DNA of 64,000 bases. Source: Erwinia sp. S63. Its GTDB lineage: Bacteria; Pseudomonadota; Gammaproteobacteria; Enterobacterales; Enterobacteriaceae. The translations under genes were made by a program, and so were the position numbers. The stretch is from NCBI RefSeq assembly GCF_016625195.1, contig NZ_JACVUP010000001.1, forward strand, positions 62,001 through 126,000, given 5' to 3'. How positions within the stretch are numbered: the first letter of the stretch is position 1; each line of letters starts with the position of its first letter. This document shows, in pieces, positions 1 through 8,530 of this stretch. The notes beneath the pieces were generated by a model. It worked only from the letters and a program-made list of their open reading frames with translations, did no database searches and was not told the DNA's origin.

Positions 1-373
1 TGAGAAGTTGTTTAGCAATCCGAACTCGAAAATTTTCCGTCGCAGCTATCTGGATAAGACCCACGCGTTCTACGATCGCCACGGTGGCAAAACCATTATA
101 CTTGCGCGCTTTGTACCAATCGTGCGAACCTTTGCCCCCTTTGTGGCGGGGATGGGACACATGTCTTATCGCCACTTCGCGCTCTTCAACGTTACGGGCG
201 CGCTGCTGTGGGTGCTGCTGTTCTCCTATGCCGGTTACCTGTTTGGTGATTTGCCGGTGGTACAGGAGAACCTGAAACTGCTGATTGTTGGCATCATTGT
301 GGTCTCAATTTTGCCAGGCGTGATTGAAGTATGGCGCCATCGCCGTCAGGCACGTCAGCAGAAGCCACAGTAA
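1..373 (+). CDS. dedA: DedA family inner membrane protein, C-terminal part (5' end outside window)
   Basis: The open frame runs in from the left edge, so only about the last 123 codons are present. DedA/SNARE-associated (VTT domain) proteins are polytopic inner membrane proteins linked to membrane lipid flipping and proton-motive-force maintenance. The visible part has the conserved arginine-bearing [14 protein letters not shown] segment, then two hydrophobic helices (about [16 protein letters not shown] and [14 protein letters not shown]), and a basic tail ending [10 protein letters not shown]. The downstream neighbour is accD, as in E. coli dedA-accD, which supports dedA over its paralogues. 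TTG at 8 is an internal codon, not the start. Confidence 0.88.
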   Translation, partial: EKLFSNPNSKIFRRSYLDKTHAFYDRHGGKTIILARFVPIVRTFAPFVAGMGHMSYRHFALFNVTGALLWVLLFSYAGYLFGDLPVVQENLKLLIVGIIVVSILPGVIEVWRHRRQARQQKPQ

Positions 374-505
374 GCCCGTAACCAGATTTTTATCCACAGC
401 GTGAACGGGTTGTGGTTTAATGAGCGACATTTACGGCCTGCTGAAGGTGATTTCAGCAGTCACAAGAAGACTGGACCAGGTCAGCATTAAACAGAAAGGT
501 CATCA

Positions 506-1414
506 ATGAGCTGGATTGAACGCATACTGAATAAAAGCACCACCACGCCAACACGCAAAGCCAGTATCCCTGAAGGGGTCTGGACCAAATGCGATAGCTG
601 TGGTCAGGTGCTGTACCGCGCCGAACTGGAGCGTAACCTTGAGGTCTGCCCGAAGTGCGACCACCACATGCGCATGCACGCCCGTGAGCGTTTGCACACC
701 ATGCTGGATGAAGGTTCTCTGGTTGAATTAGGCAGCGAGCTGGAACCGAAGGATCTGCTCAAGTTCCGCGATTCTAAGAAGTACAAAGATCGTCTGGTTG
801 CCGCGCAGAAAGATACCGGTGAGAAAGATGCTCTGATCGCCATGAAAGGCACCCTGCACGGTATGCCAGTGGTGGCGGTGGCTTTTGAGTTCTCCTTTAT
901 GGGCGGCTCAATGGGTTCTGTGGTCGGCGCGCGCTTTGTGCGCGGCGTTGAGCAGGCACTGGAAGATAACTGCCCGCTGATTTGCTTCTCTGCCAGTGGC
1001 GGTGCCCGTATGCAGGAAGCGTTACAGTCGCTGATGCAGATGGCAAAAACCAGCGCAGCGTTGGCGAAAATGCAGGAACGCGGCTTGCCGTACATCTCCG
1101 TGCTGACCGATCCTACCATGGGCGGTGTTTCTGCCAGCTTCGCGATGCTGGGCGATTTGAACGTCGCTGAACCGAAAGCGCTGATTGGCTTTGCCGGTCC
1201 ACGCGTTATCGAACAGACCGTGCGTGAGAAACTGCCACCGGGCTTCCAGCGCAGTGAGTTCCTGATCGAAAAAGGCGCGATCGACATGATCATCCGTCGT
1301 CCGGAAATGCGCTTTAAGCTGGCCAGCTTGCTGGCGAAAATGATGAACCTGCCAGCGCCGCTGCAGGATGGTGATCAGCCTTCTACGGCTGTGCCAGAGA
1401 GCAACGAGGCCTGA
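506..1414 (+). CDS. accD: Acetyl-CoA carboxylase carboxyltransferase subunit beta
   Basis: AccD pairs with AccA in the cytoplasm to transfer CO2 from biotin on AccB to acetyl-CoA, giving malonyl-CoA for fatty acid synthesis. The 302-residue length is typical. A four-cysteine zinc ribbon lies at residues 29-51 (C29, C32, C48, C51), followed by a crotonase-like carboxyltransferase domain with the glycine-rich [10 protein letters not shown] stretch and the [12 protein letters not shown] segment. The ATG has AAAGG about 8 bases upstream. It lies between dedA and folC as in E. coli. The 5' gap 374-505 shows no clear terminator, so dedA read-through is possible. Confidence 0.97.
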   Translation: MSWIERILNKSTTTPTRKASIPEGVWTKCDSCGQVLYRAELERNLEVCPKCDHHMRMHARERLHTMLDEGSLVELGSELEPKDLLKFRDSKKYKDRLVAAQKDTGEKDALIAMKGTLHGMPVVAVAFEFSFMGGSMGSVVGARFVRGVEQALEDNCPLICFSASGGARMQEALQSLMQMAKTSAALAKMQERGLPYISVLTDPTMGGVSASFAMLGDLNVAEPKALIGFAGPRVIEQTVREKLPPGFQRSEFLIEKGAIDMIIRRPEMRFKLASLLAKMMNLPAPLQDGDQPSTAVPESNEA

Positions 1415-1458
1415 CAGGCAACGAAAAGCGGTGGTTAAACGCTTTTCACCAATGAACC

Positions 1459-1588
1459 GTAAACACCCAGTCATTCGAGTTGCAGCAAGGCGGCAAACGA
1501 ATGAAGCCCCCGGCAGCTTACCCAGTAAGGGATCGGGGGTGATTGAGTGCAGCCCACGCCGCTGCGGCTTGAATGACGATGTGTAAGA
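1459..1588 (-). repeat. ERIC (intergenic repeat unit) between accD and folC
   Basis: This imperfect palindrome of about 130 bp matches the ERIC consensus as I remember it, in reverse orientation: a CATTCGAGTTGCAGCAAGG end, AAGGCGGCAA, a central dyad CCCCCGGCAGCTTAC/GTAAGGGATCGGGGG, and a degenerate GGCTTGAATGACGATGTGTA end. ERIC elements are transcribed intergenic palindromes of enterobacteria. This one fills the accD-folC gap and ends only 16 bp before the folC start, so it would be part of any accD-folC transcript. Confidence 0.85.
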
Positions 1589-1604
1589 TGAGTAAACGGG
1601 ACAC

Positions 1605-2873
1605 ATGGACACTCTGCAGCTTCCTCAAGCCACGTCGCCTTTGGCCACGTGGCTTCATTATCTTGAACACCTGCATTCTCAGGCCATTGAATTGGGTCTG
1701 GATCGTATTCAGCGCGTCGCCGCACGCCTTGATCTGCTAAAACCCGCTCCGTTTATCTTCACCGTTGCCGGTACCAATGGCAAAGGCACCACCTGCCGCA
1801 CGCTGGAAACGCTGTTGATGGCCGCAGGCTATCGCGTGGGCGTGTATAGCTCGCCGCATCTGGTGCGCTATACCGAGCGCGTCCGCATTCAGGGCGCAGA
1901 ACTGGACGAAGCGCTGCACAGCGCCAGTTTCGCCAGCATTGAAGCCGGGCGCGGTGATATCTCTCTGACCTATTTTGAATTCGGTACGATCTCGGCACTG
2001 AATCTGTTCCGTGACGCCAATCTTGATGTGGTGATCCTTGAAGTGGGACTGGGTGGACGCCTTGATGCCACCAATATCGTCGATGCCGATGTGGCGGTGA
2101 TCACCAGTATCGCGCTCGATCATACCGATTGGCTGGGGCCGGATCGCGAAAGCATTGGTCGCGAAAAAGCCGGCGTGTTCCGTGGTGGCAAACCGGCAAT
2201 CGTCGGTGAAGCCGATATGCCGCACACCATCGCTGAGGTAGCGGCGGAGAAGGGCGCTCAGCTGCTGCAAATCAACCGTGACTGGCAGTGGCAGAAGCAG
2301 GAAAACAGCTGGACGTTGCAGGATGCACAGGGTGAACTGCGCGACCTGCCGTTGCCGCAGGTGCCGTTGCCCAATGCGGCGACCGCCCTCACTGCGCTGC
2401 GCGCATCAGGACTCAACGTCAGCGAAGCGGTGATCCGCGAACACCTGCCTCTGGCGATTCTGCCCGGACGTTTCCAGACGGTGAGTGAAGCACCACGCGT
2501 GATTCTCGATGTGGCACATAATCCGCATGCGGCTCATTATCTGTGCTCGCGTCTGGCGGAGTTGCCGAAAAGCGGTAAAGTGCATGCAGTGGTTGGTATG
2601 CTGCATGACAAAGATATCGCTGGCACGCTGGCCGCACTGGCACCGCAGGTCGATAACTGGTACTGCGCTCCCCTTGAAGGACCGCGCGGTGCCCGTGCCG
2701 ATGAGTTGATCGCCCACCTCGAAGGTGGCAGCGCGTATGATAACGTTGATGCAGCATGGCAGGCCGCGCGTCAGCAGGCCGCGCCCGAGGATGTGATTCT
2801 GGTGTGTGGGTCTTTCCACACCGTCGCACAGGTTATGGAATCGATGTCAGCGGAGAATGGCAGTGGCAAGTAA
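1605..2873 (+). CDS. folC: Bifunctional dihydrofolate synthase / folylpolyglutamate synthase
   Basis: This cytoplasmic Mur-ligase-family enzyme adds glutamate to dihydropteroate and then polyglutamylates folates, using ATP. The 422-residue length is normal. The P-loop GTNGKGTT lies at residues 56-63, the Mur central-domain EVGLGGRLDATN follows, and the C-terminal domain carries the ILDVAHNPHA motif that binds ATP and glutamate. The ATG at 1605 gives the E. coli-like N-terminus. Its 3' end overlaps dedD by 11 bases, so the two are translationally coupled. Confidence 0.97.
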   Translation: MDTLQLPQATSPLATWLHYLEHLHSQAIELGLDRIQRVAARLDLLKPAPFIFTVAGTNGKGTTCRTLETLLMAAGYRVGVYSSPHLVRYTERVRIQGAELDEALHSASFASIEAGRGDISLTYFEFGTISALNLFRDANLDVVILEVGLGGRLDATNIVDADVAVITSIALDHTDWLGPDRESIGREKAGVFRGGKPAIVGEADMPHTIAEVAAEKGAQLLQINRDWQWQKQENSWTLQDAQGELRDLPLPQVPLPNAATALTALRASGLNVSEAVIREHLPLAILPGRFQTVSEAPRVILDVAHNPHAAHYLCSRLAELPKSGKVHAVVGMLHDKDIAGTLAALAPQVDNWYCAPLEGPRGARADELIAHLEGGSAYDNVDAAWQAARQQAAPEDVILVCGSFHTVAQVMESMSAENGSGK

Positions 2874-3618
2874 GTTTCAAAATCGCTTAGTCGGTACCGT
2901 CATTTTGGTGGCGATTGGTGTCATCGTGCTGCCGGGGCTGCTCGACGGCAAGAAAAAGCATTATAAAGAAGAGTTCGCGGCAATCCCGCTGGTGCCAAAG
3001 CCGGACGACCAGCAGGATAGCGAAATGGTGCCACCGGTCACTCAACTGCTCCCGGCTGAACCGCCGCAAGGGGCGAATACGGCACAAACCCCGGATCACG
3101 CGAAAGCCAGCGGCTCGGCCAGCAATGGCAACGCGCAGCCGGTACAGAACAGCGAACCTACACTGGTAACGCCGCCGCCGGTGCATCAGCAGGCGAAGCC
3201 GGTTGAGCAGCCGAAGCCAAAAGTGGTTGAGCAGCCAAAACCTAAGCCGGTTGAACAGCCGAAGCCAAAACCGGTCGAGCAACCAAAACCAAAAGTGGTG
3301 GAACAACCGAAACCGGTTGAGCAGCCAAAAGCGGTCGAAACACCAAAACAGAGCGAACCGGAAGCGGCTCCTGCGGGGCAGGCGTTCGTGGTTCAGCTGG
3401 GTGCGCTGAAGAACGCGGCGAAGGTCAGTGAGATCGTGGCGCAACTGCGTCTGTCGGGATATCGTGCCTTTACCGTGCCATCCACGCCGGTGCAGGGACA
3501 AATCACGCGCATTTACGTCGGTCCGGATGCCTCTAAAGCGAAGCTGCAGAGTTCGTTGAGTGAGTTGCAGAGCATCTCCGGGCTTGGTGGCGTGGTAAAA
3601 CCGTACGGCACGCGATAA
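2863..3618 (+). CDS. dedD: Cell division protein DedD (SPOR domain)
   Basis: DedD is a single-pass inner membrane protein recruited to the septum through its peptidoglycan-binding SPOR domain. I chose GTG at 2863, which gives the E. coli-like N-terminus (V/M)ASKFQNRLVG and sits 7 bases after GGAG. ATG at 2857 is in frame but too close to that site. Order: one transmembrane segment (about residues 9-27), a long proline/lysine/glutamate periplasmic linker, and a C-terminal SPOR domain (about residues 172-251, beginning AFVVQLGALKNAAKV). The linker holds seven near-identical VEQPKP-type units (DNA 3202-3351), more regular than I recall for E. coli DedD. The start overlaps folC. Confidence 0.95.
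   Translation: MASKFQNRLVGTVILVAIGVIVLPGLLDGKKKHYKEEFAAIPLVPKPDDQQDSEMVPPVTQLLPAEPPQGANTAQTPDHAKASGSASNGNAQPVQNSEPTLVTPPPVHQQAKPVEQPKPKVVEQPKPKPVEQPKPKPVEQPKPKVVEQPKPVEQPKAVETPKQSEPEAAPAGQAFVVQLGALKNAAKVSEIVAQLRLSGYRAFTVPSTPVQGQITRIYVGPDASKAKLQSSLSELQSISGLGGVVKPYGTR
3202..3351 (+). repeat. In-frame tandem repeat coding the DedD linker
   Basis: Seven tandem units encode VEQPKPKV, VEQPKPKP, VEQPKPKP, VEQPKPKV, VEQPKP, VEQPKA and VETPKQ. That is four 24-bp units and three 18-bp units, 50 codons in all. All lengths are multiples of three, so gain or loss of units keeps the frame. The likely effect is a variable spacer length between the membrane anchor and the SPOR domain. Confidence 0.85.
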
Positions 3619-3630
3619 TGCCGTGATAAG

Positions 3631-3657
3631 CCGCGCCGATAGCAATAAAAGGCGCGG
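3631..3657 (+). other. GC hairpin just after dedD
   Basis: CCGCGCC (3631-3637) pairs with GGCGCGG (3651-3657) across a 13-base loop. No U-tract follows, so it is at best a weak or Rho-linked 3' structure. The true intrinsic terminator appears to be the next hairpin at 3735. Confidence 0.4.
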
Positions 3658-3734
3658 TATAGCACAAGCGGTTAAGTGCGGATTTTGTTAAAAAATTTAT
3701 TTATATCAGCAGGTTAAAATGCTGATTTCACTCA

Positions 3735-3768
3735 GGGCGAGGAAAGTTTTTTTCATCGCCCTTTTTAT
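3735..3768 (+). terminator. Intrinsic terminator after dedD
   Basis: GGGCGA (3735-3740) pairs with TCGCCC (3756-3761) and is followed by TTTTTA. It separates the accD-folC-dedD transcript from the cvpA-purF promoter. Confidence 0.7.
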
Positions 3769-3790
3769 GGATACAGAACCGGAAAACCCT

Positions 3791-3806
3791 ACGCAAACGT
3801 TTTCTT
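3791..3806 (+). promoter_or_regulatory. PurR operator with cvpA-purF promoter
   Basis: ACGCAAACGTTTTCTT matches the PurR consensus (ACGCAAACGTTTNCNT) essentially perfectly. A TAGAAT -10-like hexamer follows at 3814-3819, so the operator overlaps the expected -35 region. In E. coli the cvpA-purF operon is repressed by PurR with hypoxanthine or guanine through a site at the same place. The coding starts lie 63 bp (cvpA) and about 585 bp (purF) downstream of the operator. Confidence 0.88.
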
Positions 3807-3868
3807 TTTCTGTTAGAATGCGCCCCGAACTGGATGCAGGGGTGCTTAGCACTGGGTTGGAAGCGTTC

Positions 3869-4354
3869 ATGATCTGGATTGATTACGTCATTATTGCGGT
3901 AGTTGGTTTTTCGGCTCTGGTCAGCCTGATTCGTGGGTTTGTCCGGGAAGCCTTATCTCTCGTTACCTGGGGATGCGCGTTTTTTGTCGCCAGTCATTAC
4001 TACACCTACCTTGCAGTCTGGTTTACAGGTTTTGACGACGAACTGGTTCGCAACGGCATCGCGATAGCGGTGTTATTCGTTGCCACCCTGATTGTGGGTG
4101 CCATCGTGAACTATGTGATCGGCTCGCTGGTAGAAAAAACCGGCTTGTCGGGAACCGACAGGGTGTTGGGAGTCTGTTTCGGGGCGTTGCGTGGCGTGCT
4201 GATTGTTTCCGCTATGCTCTTCTTCCTCGATACATTCACCGGCTTTTCTAAAAGCCCGGACTGGCAACAGTCGCAACTCATTCCCCAGTTCAGTTACATC
4301 ATCAGGTGGTTTTTCGATTACCTGAAAAGCACGTCCAGTTTTATACCCCGGTAA
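3869..4354 (+). CDS. cvpA: Colicin V production protein CvpA, inner membrane
   Basis: This 161-residue protein belongs to the CvpA family: small inner membrane proteins needed for colicin V production and implicated in envelope and bile stress. The ATG at 3869 gives MIWIDYVIIAVV, aligning with E. coli MVWIDYAIIAVI. An upstream in-frame ATG at 3719 would run through the terminator and operator and is rejected. Four hydrophobic segments are visible (about residues 4-24, 30-47, 63-85 and 104-124), plus the conserved RGFVREALSLVTWG stretch. It is followed by purF after 36 bp, forming a cvpA-purF operon. Confidence 0.95.
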   Translation: MIWIDYVIIAVVGFSALVSLIRGFVREALSLVTWGCAFFVASHYYTYLAVWFTGFDDELVRNGIAIAVLFVATLIVGAIVNYVIGSLVEKTGLSGTDRVLGVCFGALRGVLIVSAMLFFLDTFTGFSKSPDWQQSQLIPQFSYIIRWFFDYLKSTSSFIPR

Positions 4355-4390
4355 CGCCACCGGGAGTGCGGCTAATGAGGAAATGACAAC

Positions 4391-5908
4391 ATGTGCGGTA
4401 TTGTTGGTATCACCGGTTTTATGCCAGTAAACCAGTCGATCTATGACGCGTTAACGGTGCTGCAGCACCGCGGGCAAGATGCCGCCGGCATTTGTACCAT
4501 CGATGCGCTTAACTGCTTCCGTCTGCGTAAAGCGAATGGTCTGGTGAGCGATGTCTTCGAAGCACGCCACATGCAGCGTTTGCAGGGTAATATCGGGATT
4601 GGCCATGTTCGCTATCCAACGGCGGGCAGCTCCAGTGCCTCCGAAGCGCAGCCTTTCTATGTAAACTCCCCGTATGGCATTACGCTGGCGCACAACGGTA
4701 ACCTGACCAACGCGCACGAGCTGCGCAAGCATCTGTTCGAAGTGGGCCGCCGTCACGTTAATACCACCTCTGATTCTGAAATCCTGCTGAACATCTTTGC
4801 GCAGGAACTTGATCGTTTCCAGCATGACCCGCTGGAAGCTGACAACATTTTTGCTGCGGTGGCGGCAGTGCACCAACAGGTGCGCGGCGCTTACGCAGTG
4901 GTTTCGATGATTATTGGTCATGGTTTGGTGGCCTTCCGTGATCCGAACGGGATTCGCCCATTAGTGCTGGGTAAACGCGTGATTGCTGATGGACGCACCG
5001 AATACATGGTGGCTTCCGAAAGCGTAGCGCTGGATACGCTGGGCTTTGAATTCATTCGCGATGTGGCGCCAGGCGAAGCGGTGTACATCACCGAGCAGGG
5101 CCAGCTGTCAACGCGCCAGTGCGCTGAGAATCCGAAAACCAATCCATGCCTGTTCGAGTACGTTTACTTTGCGCGTCCTGACTCCTTCCTTGATAAGGTG
5201 TCGGTCTACAGCGCTCGCGTGCGCATGGGCACCAAACTCGGCGAAAAAATCGCACGTGAGTGGGAAGACCTGGATATCGATGTGGTGATTCCGATTCCGG
5301 AAACCTCAACCGATTCTGCACTGGAAATCGCCCGTATTCTTGACAAGCCTTATCGTCAGGGCTTCGTGAAAAACCGCTATGTTGGCCGCACCTTTATCAT
5401 GCCAGGCCAGCATATGCGCCGCAGCGCGATTCGCCGCAAACTCAACGCTAACCGCGCTGAGTTCCGCGGTAAGAACGTGCTGCTGGTGGATGATTCGATT
5501 GTACGTGGCACCACCTCTGAGCAGATCATCGAGATGGCGCGTGAAGCAGGCGCGAAGCGCGTTTACCTGGCGTCTGCGGCGCCGGAAATTCGTTTCCCGA
5601 ACGTCTACGGCATTGACATGCCGAGCGCCACTGAGCTGATCGCACACGGTCGTGAAGTGGAAGAGATTCGCCAGCTGATCAAAGCCGATGCGCTGATCTT
5701 CCAGGACCTTGACGATCTGATCGAAGCAGTACGTGAAGAGAACCCGGATATCGCACAGTTCGAGTGCTCGGTATTCAACGGTGTTTACGTCACCAAAGAT
5801 GTCGATCAGCAATACCTTGAGTATTTGCAGTCACTGCGTAATGACGATGCAAAAGCCATCCAGCGTCAGAACGAAGTGGAAGGTCTGGAGCTGCATAACG
5901 AAGGCTAA
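4391..5908 (+). CDS. purF: Amidophosphoribosyltransferase
   Basis: PurF catalyses the first committed step of purine synthesis: PRPP plus glutamine gives 5-phosphoribosylamine. The protein is 505 residues. The N-terminal Ntn glutaminase domain starts [10 protein letters not shown], with Cys2 as nucleophile after Met removal. The C-terminal phosphoribosyltransferase domain has the PRPP loop [14 protein letters not shown] at about residue 363. It has no iron-sulfur cysteine set, as in E. coli. It lies second in the PurR-controlled cvpA-purF operon and is closed by a terminator. Confidence 0.98.
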   Translation: MCGIVGITGFMPVNQSIYDALTVLQHRGQDAAGICTIDALNCFRLRKANGLVSDVFEARHMQRLQGNIGIGHVRYPTAGSSSASEAQPFYVNSPYGITLAHNGNLTNAHELRKHLFEVGRRHVNTTSDSEILLNIFAQELDRFQHDPLEADNIFAAVAAVHQQVRGAYAVVSMIIGHGLVAFRDPNGIRPLVLGKRVIADGRTEYMVASESVALDTLGFEFIRDVAPGEAVYITEQGQLSTRQCAENPKTNPCLFEYVYFARPDSFLDKVSVYSARVRMGTKLGEKIAREWEDLDIDVVIPIPETSTDSALEIARILDKPYRQGFVKNRYVGRTFIMPGQHMRRSAIRRKLNANRAEFRGKNVLLVDDSIVRGTTSEQIIEMAREAGAKRVYLASAAPEIRFPNVYGIDMPSATELIAHGREVEEIRQLIKADALIFQDLDDLIEAVREENPDIAQFECSVFNGVYVTKDVDQQYLEYLQSLRNDDAKAIQRQNEVEGLELHNEG

Positions 5909-5930
5909 TGGCCTCGGAGTGCGAAGCTTT

Positions 5931-5967
5931 AACAGGGCGGGGGCAACCTCGCCCTGTTTGTTTTTGT
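5931..5967 (+). terminator. Intrinsic terminator after purF
   Basis: AACAGGGCG (5931-5939) pairs perfectly with CGCCCTGTT (5950-5958), followed by the T-rich TGTTTTTG. This is a strong rho-independent terminator. Confidence 0.88.
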
Positions 5968-6023
5968 ATTTTTGTTCAGTGTGCGGCTATCATTGCCGCA
6001 ATCTGAACGAGTAAGGCTGAATA

Positions 6024-6593
6024 ATGAAACGACTGATCATTGGTATTTCCGGCGCCAGTGGCGCGATCTACGGCGTGCGACTATTGCAGGTGCTGCAACC
6101 GCTGGCCGATGTGGAAACCCATTTGGTGATCAGTCCGGCCGCACGTCAGACGTTGTCGCTGGAAACCGATTACAGCCTGCGAGATGTGCAGGCACTGGCC
6201 GATGTGGTGCACGATGTGCGCGATATTGCTGCCAGCATCTCTTCCGGATCGTTCAAAACTCAGGGTATGGCGATTTTGCCGTGCTCGATGAAAACCCTGT
6301 CCGGCATTGTGCACAGTTACAGCGACAGTTTACTGACGCGCGCCGCCGACGTGGTGCTAAAAGAGCAGCGTAAGCTGGTGCTGTGCGTGCGTGAGACGCC
6401 GCTGCATCTTGGGCATTTGCGCATGATGACGACCGCTGCGGAGTTGGGTGCCGTGATTATGCCGCCCGTGCCGGCCTTCTATCATCGCCCACAAACGATT
6501 GAGGATTTGGTTGATCAAACCGTCAACCGTGTCATCGATCAATTCGATATTGAGTTACCTGAAGACCTGTTTACCCGTTGGCATGGCGCATAA
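6024..6593 (+). CDS. ubiX: Flavin prenyltransferase UbiX
   Basis: UbiX attaches a dimethylallyl group to FMN to make prenylated FMN, the cofactor of the UbiD decarboxylase in ubiquinone synthesis. The 189-residue protein is full length and begins MKRLIIGISGASGAIYGVRLL, the flavin-binding Rossmann-like start. It also carries the ISSGSFKTQGMAILPCSMKTL active-site region and RETPLHLGHLRMM. It lies downstream of purF as in E. coli but is separated from it by a terminator, so it probably has its own promoter in the 5968-6023 gap. Confidence 0.96.
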   Translation: MKRLIIGISGASGAIYGVRLLQVLQPLADVETHLVISPAARQTLSLETDYSLRDVQALADVVHDVRDIAASISSGSFKTQGMAILPCSMKTLSGIVHSYSDSLLTRAADVVLKEQRKLVLCVRETPLHLGHLRMMTTAAELGAVIMPPVPAFYHRPQTIEDLVDQTVNRVIDQFDIELPEDLFTRWHGA

Positions 6594-6603
6594 TGGTGCA
6601 ATA

Positions 6604-6622
6604 TTGCACTAACTGTGTGCAA
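6604..6622 (+). promoter_or_regulatory. NtrC-type enhancer dyad upstream of hisJ
   Basis: TTGCAC-N7-GTGCAA is a perfect 6-bp dyad with the GCAC-N7-GTGC layout of NtrC (GlnG) sites. It lies about 190-200 bp upstream of the predicted sigma-54 start, a normal enhancer distance. A further GTGCAA half-site (6596-6601) abuts it, and a weak half-site GCACCAAAAGT lies near 6657. The site begins just after the ubiX stop codon. Confidence 0.7.
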
Positions 6623-6788
6623 TTTCGCGTGCCCGATCACTCTTCGTGCATCTTGTGCACCAAAAGTTAACAATGTCGCTTTTTCTTCCTCACTCCGCTG
6701 TTATATTTCCCTCACAAACTAAGTGCTTGCGCCCCTGAAAGGCGCGGTATTTAGTGCGCCTGAGCACGCTTTCGCCGTTTTGCATAAC

Positions 6789-6804
6789 TGGCATGAAACC
6801 TGCA
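6789..6804 (+). promoter_or_regulatory. Sigma-54 promoter for the hisJQMP transport operon
   Basis: TGGCAT-N5-CTGCA has GG at 6790-6791 and GC at 6802-6803 with the obligatory 10-base spacing of RpoN -24/-12 promoters. It closely resembles the nitrogen-regulated argT promoter of Salmonella as I remember it. The hisJ ATG lies 65 bp downstream. With the NtrC dyad it predicts induction under nitrogen limitation. Confidence 0.8.
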
Positions 6805-6868
6805 AATCATTCAGCGCAAACACACATCACGACCATATAACAATAAGCACTTCACTTGAGGGTTACCT

Positions 6869-7651
6869 ATGAAAAAGCGAGTTCTGGCTCTTTCCCTGAT
6901 GCTGGCCATGTCCAGCGCTGCGAGCGTGTTCGCTGCGGTACCAAAAACGCTGCGCATCGGGACAGACCCGACCTACCCGCCGTTTGAATCCAAGAATGCG
7001 CAAGGCCAGTTAGTCGGCTTTGACATCGATCTGGCGAACGAAATCTGTAAGCGTATTGAGACTAAATGTACTTATGTGGAAAGTGATTTTGATGCGCTGA
7101 TCCCGTCGCTGAAAGCGAAGAAGATCGACGCTATCATCTCTTCTCTCTCCATCACCGAAAAACGTCAGGAAGAGATCGCCTTCTCTGAAAAACTGTACGC
7201 GGCCAATGCGCGTTTAGTGGCGAAGAAAGGTTCCAGCCTGCAACCGACCATTGAATCGCTGAAAGGTAAAAACATCGGTCTGCTGCAGGGCACCACTCAG
7301 GAAACCTACGCCAACGAAAACTGGCGTCCAAAAGGTGTCACCGTGACGCCATACGCCAACCAGGATCTGGTGTATCAGGATCTGGATGCAGGTCGTATCG
7401 ATGCGGCTTTCCAGGATGAAGTGCAGGCGAGCGAAGGCTTCCTGAAACAGCCAGTGGGCAAAAACTATGCGTTTGCCGGTCCAGCGGTTAAAGACGACAA
7501 AATCTTTGGTGTCGGTACCGGTATGGGCTTGCGCAAAGACGATGCCGATCTGAAAGCAGCCATCGACAAAGCGTTCGATGCCATGCGTAAAGATGGCACC
7601 TACGACAAGATTGCGAAGAAGTACTTTGATTTCAACGTGTACGGCGATTAA
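6869..7651 (+). CDS. hisJ: Periplasmic histidine / lysine-arginine-ornithine binding protein (HisJ/ArgT type)
   Basis: This is the solute-binding subunit that delivers basic amino acids to HisQMP. The 260-residue precursor has a Sec signal peptide cleaved after SVFA (residue 22). The mature part begins [19 protein letters not shown], with the cluster 3 binding-protein fold and the two-cysteine CKRIETKC disulfide. Sequence features are mixed: [10 protein letters not shown] and [10 protein letters not shown] are HisJ-like, while [19 protein letters not shown] and FNVYGD are ArgT-like. E. coli has argT and hisJ in tandem here; this window has only one, so it may serve both specificities. The symbol follows its place next to hisQ. 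Confidence 0.88.
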   Translation: MKKRVLALSLMLAMSSAASVFAAVPKTLRIGTDPTYPPFESKNAQGQLVGFDIDLANEICKRIETKCTYVESDFDALIPSLKAKKIDAIISSLSITEKRQEEIAFSEKLYAANARLVAKKGSSLQPTIESLKGKNIGLLQGTTQETYANENWRPKGVTVTPYANQDLVYQDLDAGRIDAAFQDEVQASEGFLKQPVGKNYAFAGPAVKDDKIFGVGTGMGLRKDDADLKAAIDKAFDAMRKDGTYDKIAKKYFDFNVYGD

Positions 7652-7679
7652 TTGTCCTGTTTTCTGACCTTGATGATTG

Positions 7680-7780
7680 ATTTGCAGCAGGGTTGGTCAT
7701 AACTATTCACTCCGGGCGCTTACTTATGTAAACTCCCGGGGTTCATACGCTTGCCGCCATCTACCCTGTGATTCAAATCC
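7680..7780 (+). repeat. ERIC element inside the his transport operon
   Basis: A diverged ERIC copy in consensus orientation: ACTATTCACTCCGGGCGCTT, then a dyad GCTTAC-TTAT-GTAAAC inside CCGGG/CCCGG (7712-7739), then CATACGCTTGCCGCCAT. It accounts for most of the 192-bp gap between hisJ and hisQ and lies inside the presumed transcript. Such a stem could lower read-through and so set the excess of binding protein over membrane subunits. Confidence 0.75.
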
Positions 7781-7843
7781 TGGTCAGGACTGTCCGTTAG
7801 TTGGGCAGCGTTTGTTATTTTCCTTCACGACAGGATCGAACCC

Positions 7844-8530
7844 ATGCTGTATGGCTATTCTGAAGTAATCCTAAAAGGCACCCTGGTGACCCTTGAGCTG
7901 GCACTCAGCTCGGTGGTGCTGGCGTTAGTGCTTGGCTTGATGGGCGCTGGCGCCAAACTCTCCCGCAGTCGCCTGTTGGTGATGATCTCTGAAGGTTACA
8001 CTACTCTCATTCGTGGTGTGCCTGACCTGGTGTTGATGTTGCTGATCTTCTACGGTCTGCAAATCGCCCTCAATAGCGTGACTGATGCGCTGGGTGTCGC
8101 CCAGTTCGATATCGACCCGATGGTGGCCGGTATCATTACGCTCGGCTTCATCTATGGTGCGTACTTCACCGAAACCTTCCGTGGTGCTTTCCTCGCGGTA
8201 CCCAAAGGACAAATTGAAGCAGCGACCGCGTTCGGTTTCACCGGCTCGCAAACTTTCCGTCGTATTCTGTTCCCGGCGATGATGCGTTTTGCGTTACCGG
8301 GTATCGGTAATAACTGGCAGGTGATTCTCAAAGCCACGGCGCTGGTGTCGCTGTTAGGGCTGGAAGACGTGGTGAAAGCCACGCAGCTGGCGGGTAAAAG
8401 TACCTGGCAGCCGTTCTACTTCGCGATCGTCGCGGGGGTTATTTATCTGGTGTTTACCACGCTGTCGAACGGCGTGCTGTGGTGGCTTGAACGCCGCTAC
8501 ACGGTGGGTGTGAAAAGGGCAGAGCTATGA
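7844..8530 (+). CDS. hisQ: Histidine ABC transporter permease HisQ
   Basis: HisQ pairs with HisM to form the inner membrane channel of the histidine/basic amino acid importer. The 228-residue length equals E. coli HisQ. About five hydrophobic segments are visible. The ABC permease EAA loop is EAATAFGFTGSQTFRRILFP (about residues 125-144). The start is ATG (MLYGYSEVILKGT), after ACAGGAT. The 3' end overlaps hisM by 4 bases (ATGA), indicating coupled translation. Confidence 0.96.
   Translation: MLYGYSEVILKGTLVTLELALSSVVLALVLGLMGAGAKLSRSRLLVMISEGYTTLIRGVPDLVLMLLIFYGLQIALNSVTDALGVAQFDIDPMVAGIITLGFIYGAYFTETFRGAFLAVPKGQIEAATAFGFTGSQTFRRILFPAMMRFALPGIGNNWQVILKATALVSLLGLEDVVKATQLAGKSTWQPFYFAIVAGVIYLVFTTLSNGVLWWLERRYTVGVKRAEL

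Noticed and set aside
604..1293. 229-codon minus-strand frame opposite accD
   Set aside because: Lies wholly within accD, whose frame, length and zinc-ribbon motif are unambiguous; no ribosome site or family match.
2887..3645. 252-codon minus-strand frame opposite dedD
   Set aside because: A shadow of the proline/lysine repeat linker on the other strand (Arg/Leu/Phe-rich), not a gene.
3719..3868. Longer cvpA start adding 50 residues
   Set aside because: The extension translates a terminator, the PurR operator and promoter; E. coli CvpA begins at the position of ATG 3869.
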